Shown here: piece by piece, positions 9,145 to 17,029 of the stretch | Layout: each line of letters starts with the position of its first letter | How positions within the stretch are numbered: position 1 is the stretch's first letter | Origin: an uncultured Lachnospiraceae bacterium | GTDB taxonomy: Bacteria; Bacillota; Clostridia; Lachnospirales; Lachnospiraceae | Assembly: GCA_910577825.1 (NCBI GenBank) | Contig: CAJTOK010000017.1 | Span: 1 to 62,936, forward strand | Direction of reading: 5' to 3' | Length of the DNA: 62,936 nucleotides | Translations under genes and position numbers: made by a program | Notes under the pieces: model-generated | Told to the model about the DNA's origin: nothing | What the model saw: only the letters and a program-made list of their open reading frames with translations | The model's database searches: none

Positions 9145-9744
9145 ATGGTAAAAAATATTATATTTGATGTTGGTGATGTGTTATTAGAATACAGATGGCA
9201 TGACATGCTTACAGATTACGGGCTTGATGATGAAGAGGCAGATAAAGTAGGAAAACTTATGTTTGATGATAATTTATGGCATGAGTTTGATATTGGAAAT
9301 ATGAAGGATGAAGAAATTATAAGCCAGTATATGGAAAACTACCCTGGATATGCAGAAGTTATGCAGTGGTTTATGACACATGGTGAATTTATGCACGTAA
9401 AACGTGAGGATGTATGGGAAAAAGTACGTAAATTAAAAGAAAAGGGGTATGGCATTTATATACTTTCCAATTATTCAGAAGGACTGTTTAAAAAGCACAC
9501 AAGTGATGCGCCATTTATAGAACTGGCAGACGGGATAGTAGTTTCATACCAGATACATATAACAAAACCAGATAAGGGAATATATAAATACCTTCTGGAT
9601 AAGTATAATCTTAAAGCGGAAGAATGTCTTTTTTTTGATGACAGGGAAGAAAACACAGACGGGGCAAGGAAGATGGGAATTAATGCAGTAACAGCCAGGT
9701 CAAAGGAATTTCTTTTAGAAGAACTGGATAAATTATTATTATGA
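9145..9744 (+). CDS. HAD-superfamily hydrolase (YihX-like)
   Basis: A 199-aa protein. IIFDVGDVLLEY carries the HAD motif I aspartates (DxGDV), YILSNYSEG is motif II, KPDKGIY supplies the motif III Lys, and LFFDDREENTDGA is motif IV. The small cap between motif I and II is the helical type of the YihX/epoxide-hydrolase-like phosphatases, which act on sugar phosphates. GGGAG stands upstream of ATG 9145. The substrate cannot be assigned. Confidence 0.85.
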   Translation: MVKNIIFDVGDVLLEYRWHDMLTDYGLDDEEADKVGKLMFDDNLWHEFDIGNMKDEEIISQYMENYPGYAEVMQWFMTHGEFMHVKREDVWEKVRKLKEKGYGIYILSNYSEGLFKKHTSDAPFIELADGIVVSYQIHITKPDKGIYKYLLDKYNLKAEECLFFDDREENTDGARKMGINAVTARSKEFLLEELDKLLL

Positions 9745-9820
9745 ATAGTAACTTGCAGTTTACATATAATACAAAAAAAGCAAAGACAGGTAAAACTGTT
9801 TTGCAGAAAAGAGGTTATAT

Positions 9821-10129
9821 ATGAAAATAGATTCAAATAATTTTGAGGAAAAAGTAATTAAAAGTGACAAACCTGTAATTGTGGATTTCTGGGCATCATG
9901 GTGTGTACCATGCCAGATGCAGGGACCAGTAATTGAACAGCTTGGCAAAGAAGCAGAAGATTTTTATGTGGGCAAGGTAAATGTAGAGGAAGAAACGGAT
10001 TTACAGATGAAATATGGCATATCTTCAATACCAGCACTGCTTATCTTTAAAGGCGGGGAATGTGTAAAGACACTTATTGGCTTCCATACCAAAGAACAGA
10101 TTTTACAGGAAATGTCAGAATATATCTGA
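9821..10129 (+). CDS. trxA: Thioredoxin (WCVPC active site)
   Basis: A 102-aa thioredoxin-fold protein. The active site is FWASWCVPCQMQGPV and the cis-proline loop is ISSIPALLIFKGG. The residue between the cysteines and proline is Val rather than the usual Gly (WCGPC), which may shift redox potential. No signal peptide, so it is a cytosolic disulfide reductase. AAGAGG precedes ATG 9821. It lies directly before the interrupted sigK. Confidence 0.9.
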   Translation: MKIDSNNFEEKVIKSDKPVIVDFWASWCVPCQMQGPVIEQLGKEAEDFYVGKVNVEEETDLQMKYGISSIPALLIFKGGECVKTLIGFHTKEQILQEMSEYI

Positions 10130-10256
10130 AAATGGCATAAGCTGCAGGCCTGGCATGTAAAATAATGCAGCAGATGGAAAATAATAAAAACTGGGAAAAG
10201 CACGGACTTGCGGGGTGTTGCATAGAATAAATGTAAAAGAATTTGAGGTGTCACTG

Positions 10257-10655
10257 GTGCAGTCTTTTCCTAAACCTTTGAGTGCAAAAGAAGAAAAGGA
10301 GTGCATTGAAAAGTGCAGGTCGGGAGACCGCGGGGCAAGAGACTGTCTAATTGAGAGAAATCTTAGATTGGTAGCGTATATTGCAAAAAAGTACAATATG
10401 GGGGATAAAGATATGGATGATTTAATATCCATAGGGACAATAGGGCTGATTAAAGGTATAGACAGTTTTGATGAAACAAAAAATATAAGGCTTGCAACAT
10501 ATGCAGCCAGATGTATAGAGAAACCACTACAATACATTGGCTGCAACCCCTGCTGCAGTCCTTGTTTAAGTTTTTTGTCAGCATATGTTTCTAAGACCTG
10601 TCCTCCCATAATATCATCAACCTTCTTACAGATAGTTTCATTACTGTTTCTATGA
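10257..10655 (+). CDS. sigK: Sigma-K (sigK) N-terminal part, interrupted by skin-like element
   Basis: Codons up to 10520 encode region 1.2-2.3 of a sporulation sigma factor: SFPKPLSAKEEKE, LIERNLRLVAYIAKKY, DLISIGTIGLIKGID, LATYAARCIE. This matches sigma-K closely. After E the reading frame runs into foreign sequence and stops at 10655. GTG 10257 is preferred because GAGGTG at 10245-10250 lies 6 nt upstream. A start at GTG 10215 is possible but has no spaced RBS. With the 10257 start there is no pro-sequence in front of the FPKPL block, as reported for Clostridioides difficile sigma-K. Joining to 13911 gives a 214-aa protein that would drive late mother-cell genes. Confidence 0.9.
   Translation: MQSFPKPLSAKEEKECIEKCRSGDRGARDCLIERNLRLVAYIAKKYNMGDKDMDDLISIGTIGLIKGIDSFDETKNIRLATYAARCIEKPLQYIGCNPCCSPCLSFLSAYVSKTCPPIISSTFLQIVSLLFL
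10503..10544 (+). other. attL-type recombination site of the skin-like element
   Basis: The outer arm is sigK coding sequence, the crossover is inferred at AA 10521-10522, and the inner arm 10523-10544 ends in CATTGGCTGC. The reverse complement of the inner arm begins GCAGCCAATG and matches the inner arm of the right site at 17 of 22 positions. GCAGCCA at 10503 and TGGCTGC at 10538 also form an imperfect dyad around the crossover. Confidence 0.75.
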
Positions 10656-10662
10656 TGTTTTA

Positions 10663-11853
10663 TCAAATTAACTTTCCAAGTACAGAACTGCCTATTGTGC
10701 CTTCTGGCATTTTTACCCCAAAATTATCAGTGATTGTTGCACCAGTTATTGCAAATGTGTGTGCATCTTCCAGCCTGCCAGAACCTTTCATAGATGGTGA
10801 ATATGCAATAAACGGAACTTTTTCCCTTGTATGGTCTGTCCCTGTATGTACTGGGTCATTTCCATGGTCTGCTGTAATAATTAATAAATCATCTTTTCTT
10901 AACAGAGGCAGCAGTTCCCCAAGCTTTACATCAAATTTTTCTAATTCCTGCGCATAGCCTTTTACATTACGGCGGTGTCCCCATAAAGCATCAAAGTCTA
11001 CAAGGTTTGTAAAACAAAGCCCAAAAAAATCCTTTTTTGCAATTTCAATAGTCTGCTCCATCCCATGTACAGAACTTTTGGATTTATTAGATGCTGTCAG
11101 TCCCTCACTGTCAAAAATATCAAAAATCTTGCCTACAGAAATTACATCAAAGCCTGCATCTTTTAACGCATTTAATGCTGTTTTTCCATATGGTTTCAAC
11201 GCATAATCATGGCGGTTGCTGGTTCTTTGAAATTCCCCTTTTTTCTTTCCTGTATATGGCCTTGCAATTACACGTCCTACTTTCCATTCATCTTTCATTG
11301 TTATTTCACGTGCAATTTCACAACAGCGGTATAATTCTTCAAGGCCAAAAGTTTCTTCATTGCCACATATCTGGAGGACTGAATCGGCTGATGTATATAC
11401 AATCATATGTCCTGTTGCTATTTCTTCTTCTGCAAGTTCATCTAAAATTTCTGTCCCGCTGGCACTTTTATTTCCAATAATAACCCTGCCAGTCCTTTTG
11501 GAAAGTTCATCTAAAAGTTCTTTGGGAAAGCCGGTTCTTGTAAATGTCTTAAAAGGTTTTGTAATATAAAGCCCCATCATTTCCCAGTGTCCTGTCATTG
11601 TATCTTTCCCGGTGCTGGCTTCATATAAATAAGCATAATATCCAAGTGGTTTTTCTGCAGGCTTTACATGTTTTAAACTATGCAGGTTGGCAATTCCTAG
11701 TTTCTGGAGGTTTGGAATATCCAGTTTATCTACGTATTGTGAAATATGTCCAAGTGTGTCAGCACCAGCATCGCCATATTCTGCTGCATCGGGCATTGCA
11801 CCAGCTCCAAGTGAATCTATAACAATAGTAAATATGCGTTTATATTTTTTCAT
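10663..11853 (-). CDS. deoB: Phosphopentomutase DeoB, inside the skin-like element
   Basis: A 396-aa alkaline-phosphatase-superfamily enzyme that interconverts (deoxy)ribose 1-phosphate and 5-phosphate in nucleoside salvage. Visible metal and active-site blocks are TIVIDSLGAGAMPDA, the phosphothreonine loop GKDTMTGHWEMMG, NLVDFDALWGHRRN, TADHGNDP and DHTREKVP. Full length for the family. AAGGAA lies 7 nt before the ATG on the reverse strand, and the gene has its own upstream region (11854-12068), divergent from the recombinase genes. Its location within the element means an excising mother cell would lose this copy. Whether another copy exists elsewhere cannot be seen here. Confidence 0.95.
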   Translation of the reverse strand: MKKYKRIFTIVIDSLGAGAMPDAAEYGDAGADTLGHISQYVDKLDIPNLQKLGIANLHSLKHVKPAEKPLGYYAYLYEASTGKDTMTGHWEMMGLYITKPFKTFTRTGFPKELLDELSKRTGRVIIGNKSASGTEILDELAEEEIATGHMIVYTSADSVLQICGNEETFGLEELYRCCEIAREITMKDEWKVGRVIARPYTGKKKGEFQRTSNRHDYALKPYGKTALNALKDAGFDVISVGKIFDIFDSEGLTASNKSKSSVHGMEQTIEIAKKDFFGLCFTNLVDFDALWGHRRNVKGYAQELEKFDVKLGELLPLLRKDDLLIITADHGNDPVHTGTDHTREKVPFIAYSPSMKGSGRLEDAHTFAITGATITDNFGVKMPEGTIGSSVLGKLI

Positions 11854-12068
11854 ATCTATATTCCTTCTTTCCTTTGGTTTTCTTTGTCTTCAAATTATAG
11901 ATTTACTATAACAAATATTTTTCTTTATTACAAATATTCTTGTTAATTTTTATTCTGGACAGGTCCGGGCTTTATAGCTAAATTATACAAATAATTAAAA
12001 GATAATTAATTTTAATACCAGACAGGGCATATGTATTAAATAATAACTGGTTTTATGGGGGTGCCAGG

Positions 12069-12257
12069 ATGGCAAAATCCTGTCCGGTAAATGTATTTAT
12101 TTCAAAAGATAATATTACAGACAAGGCACTGGCAGAGGCTTTGCAGGAAATCCATATAGAAGCTTTAAAAGAGATTTTGGAAAACCTGGATTTAACAGAC
12201 AGCCAGATGCACCGTCTGTTAATGGTGCTGGAAAGGAGGGTAGAAAATGGAGAGTGA
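12069..12257 (+). CDS. Small helical protein preceding the recombinase
   Basis: A 62-aa acidic protein predicted by eye to be mostly helical, with leucine-rich heptad-like spacing from residue 20 to 57 (LAEALQEIHIEALKEILENL is typical). ATG 12069 has GGGGG about 7 nt upstream. The gene overlaps the recombinase start by 11 nt, so the two are translationally coupled. I do not recognise the family. Accessory proteins of similar size control the direction of serine recombinases, so a role in directing excision is a reasonable but untested inference. An alternative is a small regulator of recombinase expression. Confidence 0.65.
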   Translation: MAKSCPVNVFISKDNITDKALAEALQEIHIEALKEILENLDLTDSQMHRLLMVLERRVENGE

Positions 12258-13899
12258 GGGCGCAGGGATAATTGCGGTTTATGCCCGTAAATCTAAATTT
12301 ACAGGTAAAGGGGAATCTGTTGATAACCAGATAAAATCCTGTATGGAGTATATAAAAAACCATCTAACAGATGGAACAGAAGAAACAAAAATACAGGCAG
12401 GAATCTACAAAGATGAAGGAATATCAGGAAAAGACATAGTTTCGCGCCCGGGCATGGTAAGGTTAATTTCAGATGTAGAAAAAGGAAAGATAAAAATGGT
12501 TGTCTGTTACCGCCTTGACCGTGTAAGCAGGAGTGTAAAAGATTTTTCAGCACTGCTTACAAAACTGGCTTGTTATGGAACAGGCTTTATTTCTGTTAAT
12601 GAAGCATTTGATACAAGGACGCCAATGGGAAGGGCAATGATGTATATTGCTTCTGTATTTGCACAGCTGGAAAGGGAAACTATTACAGAACGTATTACTG
12701 ATAATATGTATGCCCTTGCAAAAACGGGGCGGTGGCTTGGGGGAAGGACGCCACTTGGATTTGGCAGCACTATAATTGAAGAAACTGGCAGCGGGGGCAG
12801 GAAAAAGAGCAGGTACTGCCTTAAAGAAAAAGAGGAGGAAAGTGTAATTGTAAAGTTTTTATATTATAAATACCTGGAACTTGGTTCACTTGCAAAGCTT
12901 GAAACTTATCTTATGAATAATAATTACCATACAAGGGACGGGAAAATGTATGGCAGGTATACACTTAAAGCAATTCTTTCAAACCCGGTTTACTGTGTGG
13001 CAGATAAAACAGCATATAAATACCTTAAAGAAAACGGTTATGGGATTTATGCAGAACAAGGCATGTTTGATGGAAAGAGGGGGCTTATTGCCTATAATAA
13101 GAATAACTGCAAAACGGGAGGGCACAGGGTTAATAATGCAGAAGACTGGATTATTGCAGCAGGGGAGCACAATGGTATTATCGGGGCAGAAACATGGATT
13201 AAAGTACAGGAAAGGATTAAAAGAAATTCAGGAAGAAGTTACCGTTATCCTAAAACAATAAATGCACTTTTATCAGGAATTGTACGTTGTGGCAGATGTG
13301 GTTCTTATATGCGCCCAAAAGGAGGCAGGCGGGCAGCTGGTGGTGAGAAAAGATATTATTACCAGTGTGAATGTAAAGAAAAAAGCAGGGGGAATTTATG
13401 CCAGGTTCCAAATATCCCTGGAAATGTTCTAGACAGGATGGTTACTACAGAAATTTCTGGACTAAAAGAAAAGATGGTAAAAGATTATAATTATTTGCAT
13501 GGGATAATTAAAAAACTGGAAAGCCATACAGACAGAAAACCTGTAAAAAATATAATACAATACCAGATAAAGGAATGCAGCAGCCAGATTGAAACATTGC
13601 TTGATGCACTTGGAAAAAGCAAAAGTGAAACAACAACAGAACTTATATTAAAAAGAATAGGTGAAATTACAGATATAAAAAGCAGGCTGGAGAAACAGAG
13701 TAACAGAGAAGAGGGGAACGGTACAGGCAGTGCAGACAGTTTCCCATATGAAATGTATGCCTCATTGCTTATTGGGTTCGGGCAGGATATATGGGGGCTT
13801 ATAAAGCCAGACAGGCAGAAGGATATTCTTAAAATGGTGATAAAGGAAATAACCTGGGACGGGAAGGATGCAATAATATACCTTAAATGCAGCCAATGA
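12247..13899 (+). CDS. Large serine recombinase, SpoIVCA-like, of the sigK element
   Basis: A 550-aa site-specific recombinase. The N-terminal resolvase domain has the nucleophile Ser16 in YARKSKFTGKGESVDNQ, VCYRLDRVSRS with catalytic arginines, and AQLERETITERI at the start of the long helix. Recombinase domain residues run from about 165. A zinc ribbon follows (CGRCG near 355, then a further CxC and Cys), with a coiled coil around 400-480. AAGGAGGG is 6 nt before ATG 12247. The stop codon lies inside the right recombination site, so the last codons (KCSQ) are part of the att arm. It is the obvious catalyst for excising the element from sigK. SpoIVCA plays this role in Bacillus. Confidence 0.93.
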   Translation: MESEGAGIIAVYARKSKFTGKGESVDNQIKSCMEYIKNHLTDGTEETKIQAGIYKDEGISGKDIVSRPGMVRLISDVEKGKIKMVVCYRLDRVSRSVKDFSALLTKLACYGTGFISVNEAFDTRTPMGRAMMYIASVFAQLERETITERITDNMYALAKTGRWLGGRTPLGFGSTIIEETGSGGRKKSRYCLKEKEEESVIVKFLYYKYLELGSLAKLETYLMNNNYHTRDGKMYGRYTLKAILSNPVYCVADKTAYKYLKENGYGIYAEQGMFDGKRGLIAYNKNNCKTGGHRVNNAEDWIIAAGEHNGIIGAETWIKVQERIKRNSGRSYRYPKTINALLSGIVRCGRCGSYMRPKGGRRAAGGEKRYYYQCECKEKSRGNLCQVPNIPGNVLDRMVTTEISGLKEKMVKDYNYLHGIIKKLESHTDRKPVKNIIQYQIKECSSQIETLLDALGKSKSETTTELILKRIGEITDIKSRLEKQSNREEGNGTGSADSFPYEMYASLLIGFGQDIWGLIKPDRQKDILKMVIKEITWDGKDAIIYLKCSQ

Positions 13900-13933
13900 T
13901 ATGTAGCGGCAATGAACTGCTTATGATGATGCG
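13889..13933 (+). other. attR-type recombination site of the skin-like element
   Basis: The inner arm 13889-13910 starts GCAGCCAATG and ends GCGGC. The crossover AA is at 13911-13912, followed by the outer arm TGAACTGCTTATG, which is sigK coding sequence. The inner arm is an inverted copy of the attL inner arm (17 of 22). The AATGA at 13911 is the same pentamer described as the core of the B. subtilis skin sites. Confidence 0.75.
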
Positions 13934-14291
13934 TTCAGATAAAAAAGCATCCAAAGATGTATATTTATATGATTCAATAGGCTCAGATAAAGAAGGTAAT
14001 GAGATAAGCCTTATAGATATTATTGAATATGAAGATGAAGATGTAGCTGAACGTGTCACAATGCAGGAAAATATTTCAAAATTAGGCAAAATAATTAATA
14101 ATACATTAAATCCCAGGGAAAAAGATATTATAATTATGAGGTACGGGCTTGATGGAAGGGAGGAAAAAACACAAAGGGAAATCGCAGCAAAATACGGCAT
14201 ATCACGTTCATATGTGTCAAGAATTGAAAAAAATGCCCTGAATAAGCTTAAAAAATCTTATGAAAGTTTTATACCTGCAAAGGCAAAATAG
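13911..14291 (+). CDS. sigK: Sigma-K (sigK) C-terminal part
   Basis: 126 codons from the crossover to the stop. They encode NELLMMMR (end of region 2), DKEGNEISLIDII, the sigma-70 region 4 block NPREKDIIIMRYGLDG, and the helix-turn-helix TQREIAAKYGISRSYVSRIEKNAL, all strongly sigma-K-like. The frame is open back to 13887, but residues before 13911 (MQPMICSG) come from the att arm. There is no RBS, so this half is expressed only after joining to the N-terminal half. The catalytic and DNA-binding blocks look intact, arguing for a working split gene rather than a relic. Confidence 0.9.
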   Translation, partial: NELLMMMRSDKKASKDVYLYDSIGSDKEGNEISLIDIIEYEDEDVAERVTMQENISKLGKIINNTLNPREKDIIIMRYGLDGREEKTQREIAAKYGISRSYVSRIEKNALNKLKKSYESFIPAKAK

Positions 14292-14395
14292 AGCTATAAT
14301 ATTATAAAATAAATAAAAAGGCTTTAATTAGCTTGTTAAGCAGATGCAAATATGATATTATGTTTGTATAGAGGAAAGGAGAGTTGTGGCAGTAT

Positions 14396-15394
14396 ATGCT
14401 GCTTCATTTCAGAAAAATGACATATATAGAAGAATATAAAGAGGGAAATAAATTTTTTGGGATATATCTTTGCAAATCAAAGCAGGTATTAAAGACAAAA
14501 GCAGGAAAGACTTATTATTCACTTGTATTACAGGATAAGACAGGTGTCATTGATGGTAAAGTCTGGGATTTGAATAATGGAATAGAAGATTTTGAAAGCA
14601 TGGATTTTATAATGGCTGATGGCATGGTTACATCATTCCAGGGTGCACGCCAGGCCAATATAAACAGGATAAGGAAAGCACAGGAATGTGAATATAACCC
14701 GGCTGATTACATACCTGCGTCTAAATATGATATAGAGGAAATGTACAGTGAGCTTAAAGGCATAATAGGTTCAATTAAAGAACCGCATCTTAGGGAGCTG
14801 GCAGAAAAATGTTATATACAGGATACAGATTTTGCAAGGAAGTTTAAATTACATTCTGCTGCCAAATCAATACACCACGGTTTTATTGGCGGGCTTTTGC
14901 AGCATACACTGGCAGTAACGAAGATGTGTATTTTTATGGCAGATAACTACAGCATACTTGACAGGGATTTATTAATAACAGCTGCAATATTCCATGATGC
15001 AGGCAAGGTCTATGAACTTTCAGAATTTCCAGCTAATGACTATACAGATGACGGGCAGCTTCTTGGGCATATATTCCTTGGGGCAGAGCTTATAGGCAGC
15101 AAAGTAAAAGAAATACCAGATTTTCCAAAAGTGCTTGCTTCAGAGCTGCGCCACTGTATTCTGGCGCATCACGGGGAACTTGAATTTGGTTCTCCTAAGA
15201 AGCCGGCAATAGCGGAAGCAATGGCCCTTTCATTTGCTGATAATGCAGATGCAAGGCTTGAAACAATGACAGAGATATATGAAAAATCTGACCCTGCAAC
15301 AGAATGGCTTGGATATAACAGGATAGTTGATTCAAATATAAGGCAGAGTACAGGCTGTGTGCAGAAACGTAAAAAACAGCCAGGCAGTAAGTAA
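14396..15394 (+). CDS. OB-fold/HD-domain nuclease, YhaM-like
   Basis: About 332 aa. Residues up to about 100 form an OB-type nucleic-acid-binding domain (KTKAGKTYYSLVLQDKTGVIDGKVWD). The HD domain then has HHGFIGGLLQHTLAV, AAIFHDAGKVYEL, HCILAHHG and SFADNADAR, the metal-binding His/Asp set. This two-domain order is that of YhaM-type 3'-5' exoribonucleases. The start is uncertain. AAAGGAGAG at 14375-14383 is 12 nt from ATG 14396, TTG 14384 is too near it, and ATG 14417 fits the family N-terminus best. It follows the sigK C-half by about 100 nt and probably has its own promoter. Confidence 0.82.
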   Translation: MLLHFRKMTYIEEYKEGNKFFGIYLCKSKQVLKTKAGKTYYSLVLQDKTGVIDGKVWDLNNGIEDFESMDFIMADGMVTSFQGARQANINRIRKAQECEYNPADYIPASKYDIEEMYSELKGIIGSIKEPHLRELAEKCYIQDTDFARKFKLHSAAKSIHHGFIGGLLQHTLAVTKMCIFMADNYSILDRDLLITAAIFHDAGKVYELSEFPANDYTDDGQLLGHIFLGAELIGSKVKEIPDFPKVLASELRHCILAHHGELEFGSPKKPAIAEAMALSFADNADARLETMTEIYEKSDPATEWLGYNRIVDSNIRQSTGCVQKRKKQPGSK

Positions 15395-15414
15395 TATATT
15401 GGAAGGATAACACT

Positions 15415-16851
15415 ATGCCAGATAATAAAAGGAAAAACAGGCCAGACAATAAAGACATGGGCTTTGTCTGTAAAAAAAATGACGAACTGGTGCTTGATAT
15501 AGAGGATTTAGGGTCAGAAGGACAAGGAGCAGGCAAAATACATGGCTATATCTTATTTGTAAAGGATGCACTGGCTGGGGACAAAGTACGTGTAAAAGTA
15601 ATGAAAACCAAGAAAAATTATGCCTATGCAAAGCTTCTTGAAATAATAGAGCCGTCAGCATGGCGCACAGAACCAGCCTGCCCTGTGGCAAAACAGTGTG
15701 GCGGCTGCCAGCTGCAGCACTGCAAATATGAAAAACAGCTTGAGTGGAAAAGGAAAAAAATTGAAGGCTGTTTAAAAAGAATTGGCGGGCTTGAAGATAT
15801 AGAAATAAAACCTGTTACTGGAATGGAAGTGCCATACCATTACAGGAACAAAGCGCAGTTTCCGGCAGGATATGATAAAGACGGGAATATTATAACAGGC
15901 TTTTATGCAGGAAGGACACACAGCATAATACCATTTAAGAATTGTTTAATACAGCATCCATGCAACAGCATAATACTGGATATTGTAATAAAGTATATGG
16001 AAGAAAACGGTATTACGGCATATAATGAAATTACACATAAAGGCATAGTACGCCATATAATTACAAGAACAGGCGGGGCGACGGGTGAAGTAATGGCCTG
16101 CCTTGTAATTAATGCAGACAGCCTGCCTTATGCAGACAAGCTGGCACAGATGCTTCTGGACAATAAAAACCTTTCTGTAAAAAGCATCTGCATAAATATA
16201 AATAAAGATAAGACCAATGTTATATTAGGGGAGAAAGTGGAAGTAATATATGGCACACCTTATATTACAGATTATATAGGGGATATAAAATACCATATCT
16301 CACCGCTTTCATTTTACCAGGTAAACCACAGCCAGACAGAAAAACTTTATAATAAAGTTATGGAATTTGCAGATTTAAAAGGCAGCGGGACTGTGTGGGA
16401 CATGTACTGTGGAATAGGGACAATATCACTTTTTCTTGCACGGAAAGCAGCAAAAGTATACGGGGTAGAAATTGTGCCACAGGCAGTAGAAGATGCAAGG
16501 GTAAATGCAAAGCTCAACAATATAGATAATGTGGAATTTTTTAATGGTGCTGCTGAAGAAATAGTTCCATTGCAATATGAAAAAAGCGGCGGGAAACTAA
16601 AAGCAGATGTAGTCACACTTGACCCGCCGCGGAAAGGCTGCGGTGAAAAACTGTTAGAAACAGTAGCAGGGATGGAACCAGCAAGAATTATATATGTAAG
16701 CTGTGACCCTGCAACACTTGCAAGGGATTTAAAATATCTGTGCAAAAAGGGGTATAAAGTGGAAGAAGTCCAGCCATTTGACATGTTTTGCCAGAGTTAC
16801 CATATAGAAAGCGTTACATTACTTAAAAAAGTATATAGTAGTAATGGATAA
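15415..16851 (+). CDS. rlmD: 23S rRNA (uracil-C5)-methyltransferase, RlmD/RumA family
   Basis: A 478-aa SAM-dependent RNA methyltransferase. It has an N-terminal TRAM domain (residues about 20-75), an Fe-S cysteine set CPVAKQCGGCQLQHC, then the SAM-binding block DMYCGIGTISLFLA and the catalytic VTLDPPRKGCG, with the C-terminal VSCDPATLARDL. These are the marks of the TrmA/RlmCD group, which in Firmicutes methylates U747/U1939 in 23S rRNA. ATG 15415 follows TGGAAGGA. Transcription ends at a strong terminator 19 nt downstream. Confidence 0.92.
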   Translation: MPDNKRKNRPDNKDMGFVCKKNDELVLDIEDLGSEGQGAGKIHGYILFVKDALAGDKVRVKVMKTKKNYAYAKLLEIIEPSAWRTEPACPVAKQCGGCQLQHCKYEKQLEWKRKKIEGCLKRIGGLEDIEIKPVTGMEVPYHYRNKAQFPAGYDKDGNIITGFYAGRTHSIIPFKNCLIQHPCNSIILDIVIKYMEENGITAYNEITHKGIVRHIITRTGGATGEVMACLVINADSLPYADKLAQMLLDNKNLSVKSICININKDKTNVILGEKVEVIYGTPYITDYIGDIKYHISPLSFYQVNHSQTEKLYNKVMEFADLKGSGTVWDMYCGIGTISLFLARKAAKVYGVEIVPQAVEDARVNAKLNNIDNVEFFNGAAEEIVPLQYEKSGGKLKADVVTLDPPRKGCGEKLLETVAGMEPARIIYVSCDPATLARDLKYLCKKGYKVEEVQPFDMFCQSYHIESVTLLKKVYSSNG

Positions 16852-16869
16852 GAATCCGTTAAAATATAG

Positions 16870-16914
16870 TGCAATAATACCTTTTATATGTTTAAGTGTA
16901 TTATTGCATTTTTT
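16870..16914 (+). terminator. Strong rho-independent terminator
   Basis: TGCAATAATAC (16870-16880) pairs perfectly over 11 bp with GTATTATTGCA (16898-16908), followed by six T residues. It separates the housekeeping block from the glycan locus. Confidence 0.88.
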
Positions 16915-17029
16915 CTGTATTTTCTTATTAATTTATATCATAAATCTGATATTTTGTTAAACAGCCTGATATATAAAAATCCTGCCATAGTATATAATCC
17001 AATTAAAATACTTAACAAGGAGGACGGAT

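Larger units (their letters stand above)
10521..13912 (+). mobile_element. skin-like sigK intervening element (3390 bp)
   Basis: The segment separates the two halves of sigK and carries deoB (reverse strand), a 62-aa ORF and a SpoIVCA-type serine recombinase. The direct repeat available for exchange is AA, at 10521 and at 13911. Recombination there recreates codons GAG-AAT-GAA, giving CIE-NELL, the same place where the Bacillus subtilis skin element interrupts sigK. Excision would leave a circle with a nearly palindromic 46-bp junction. Known elements in Bacillus (about 48 kb) and C. difficile (about 15 kb) are much longer. Boundaries are inferred by reading-frame restoration and arm symmetry. 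Confidence 0.88.

Noticed and set aside
10130..10214. Sigma-E promoter upstream of sigK (GGCATAAG ... CATGTAAA)
   Set aside because: The spacing between the two blocks is about 2 nt too short for the sigma-E consensus, so it cannot be supported.
12040..12068. Sigma-E-type -10 CATATGTA before the 62-aa ORF
   Set aside because: No matching -35 block at the required distance.
13887..13910. ATG 13887 as start of a separate sigma factor
   Set aside because: The residues before 13911 derive from the recombination arm and there is no ribosome-binding site, so it is the sigK C-half.
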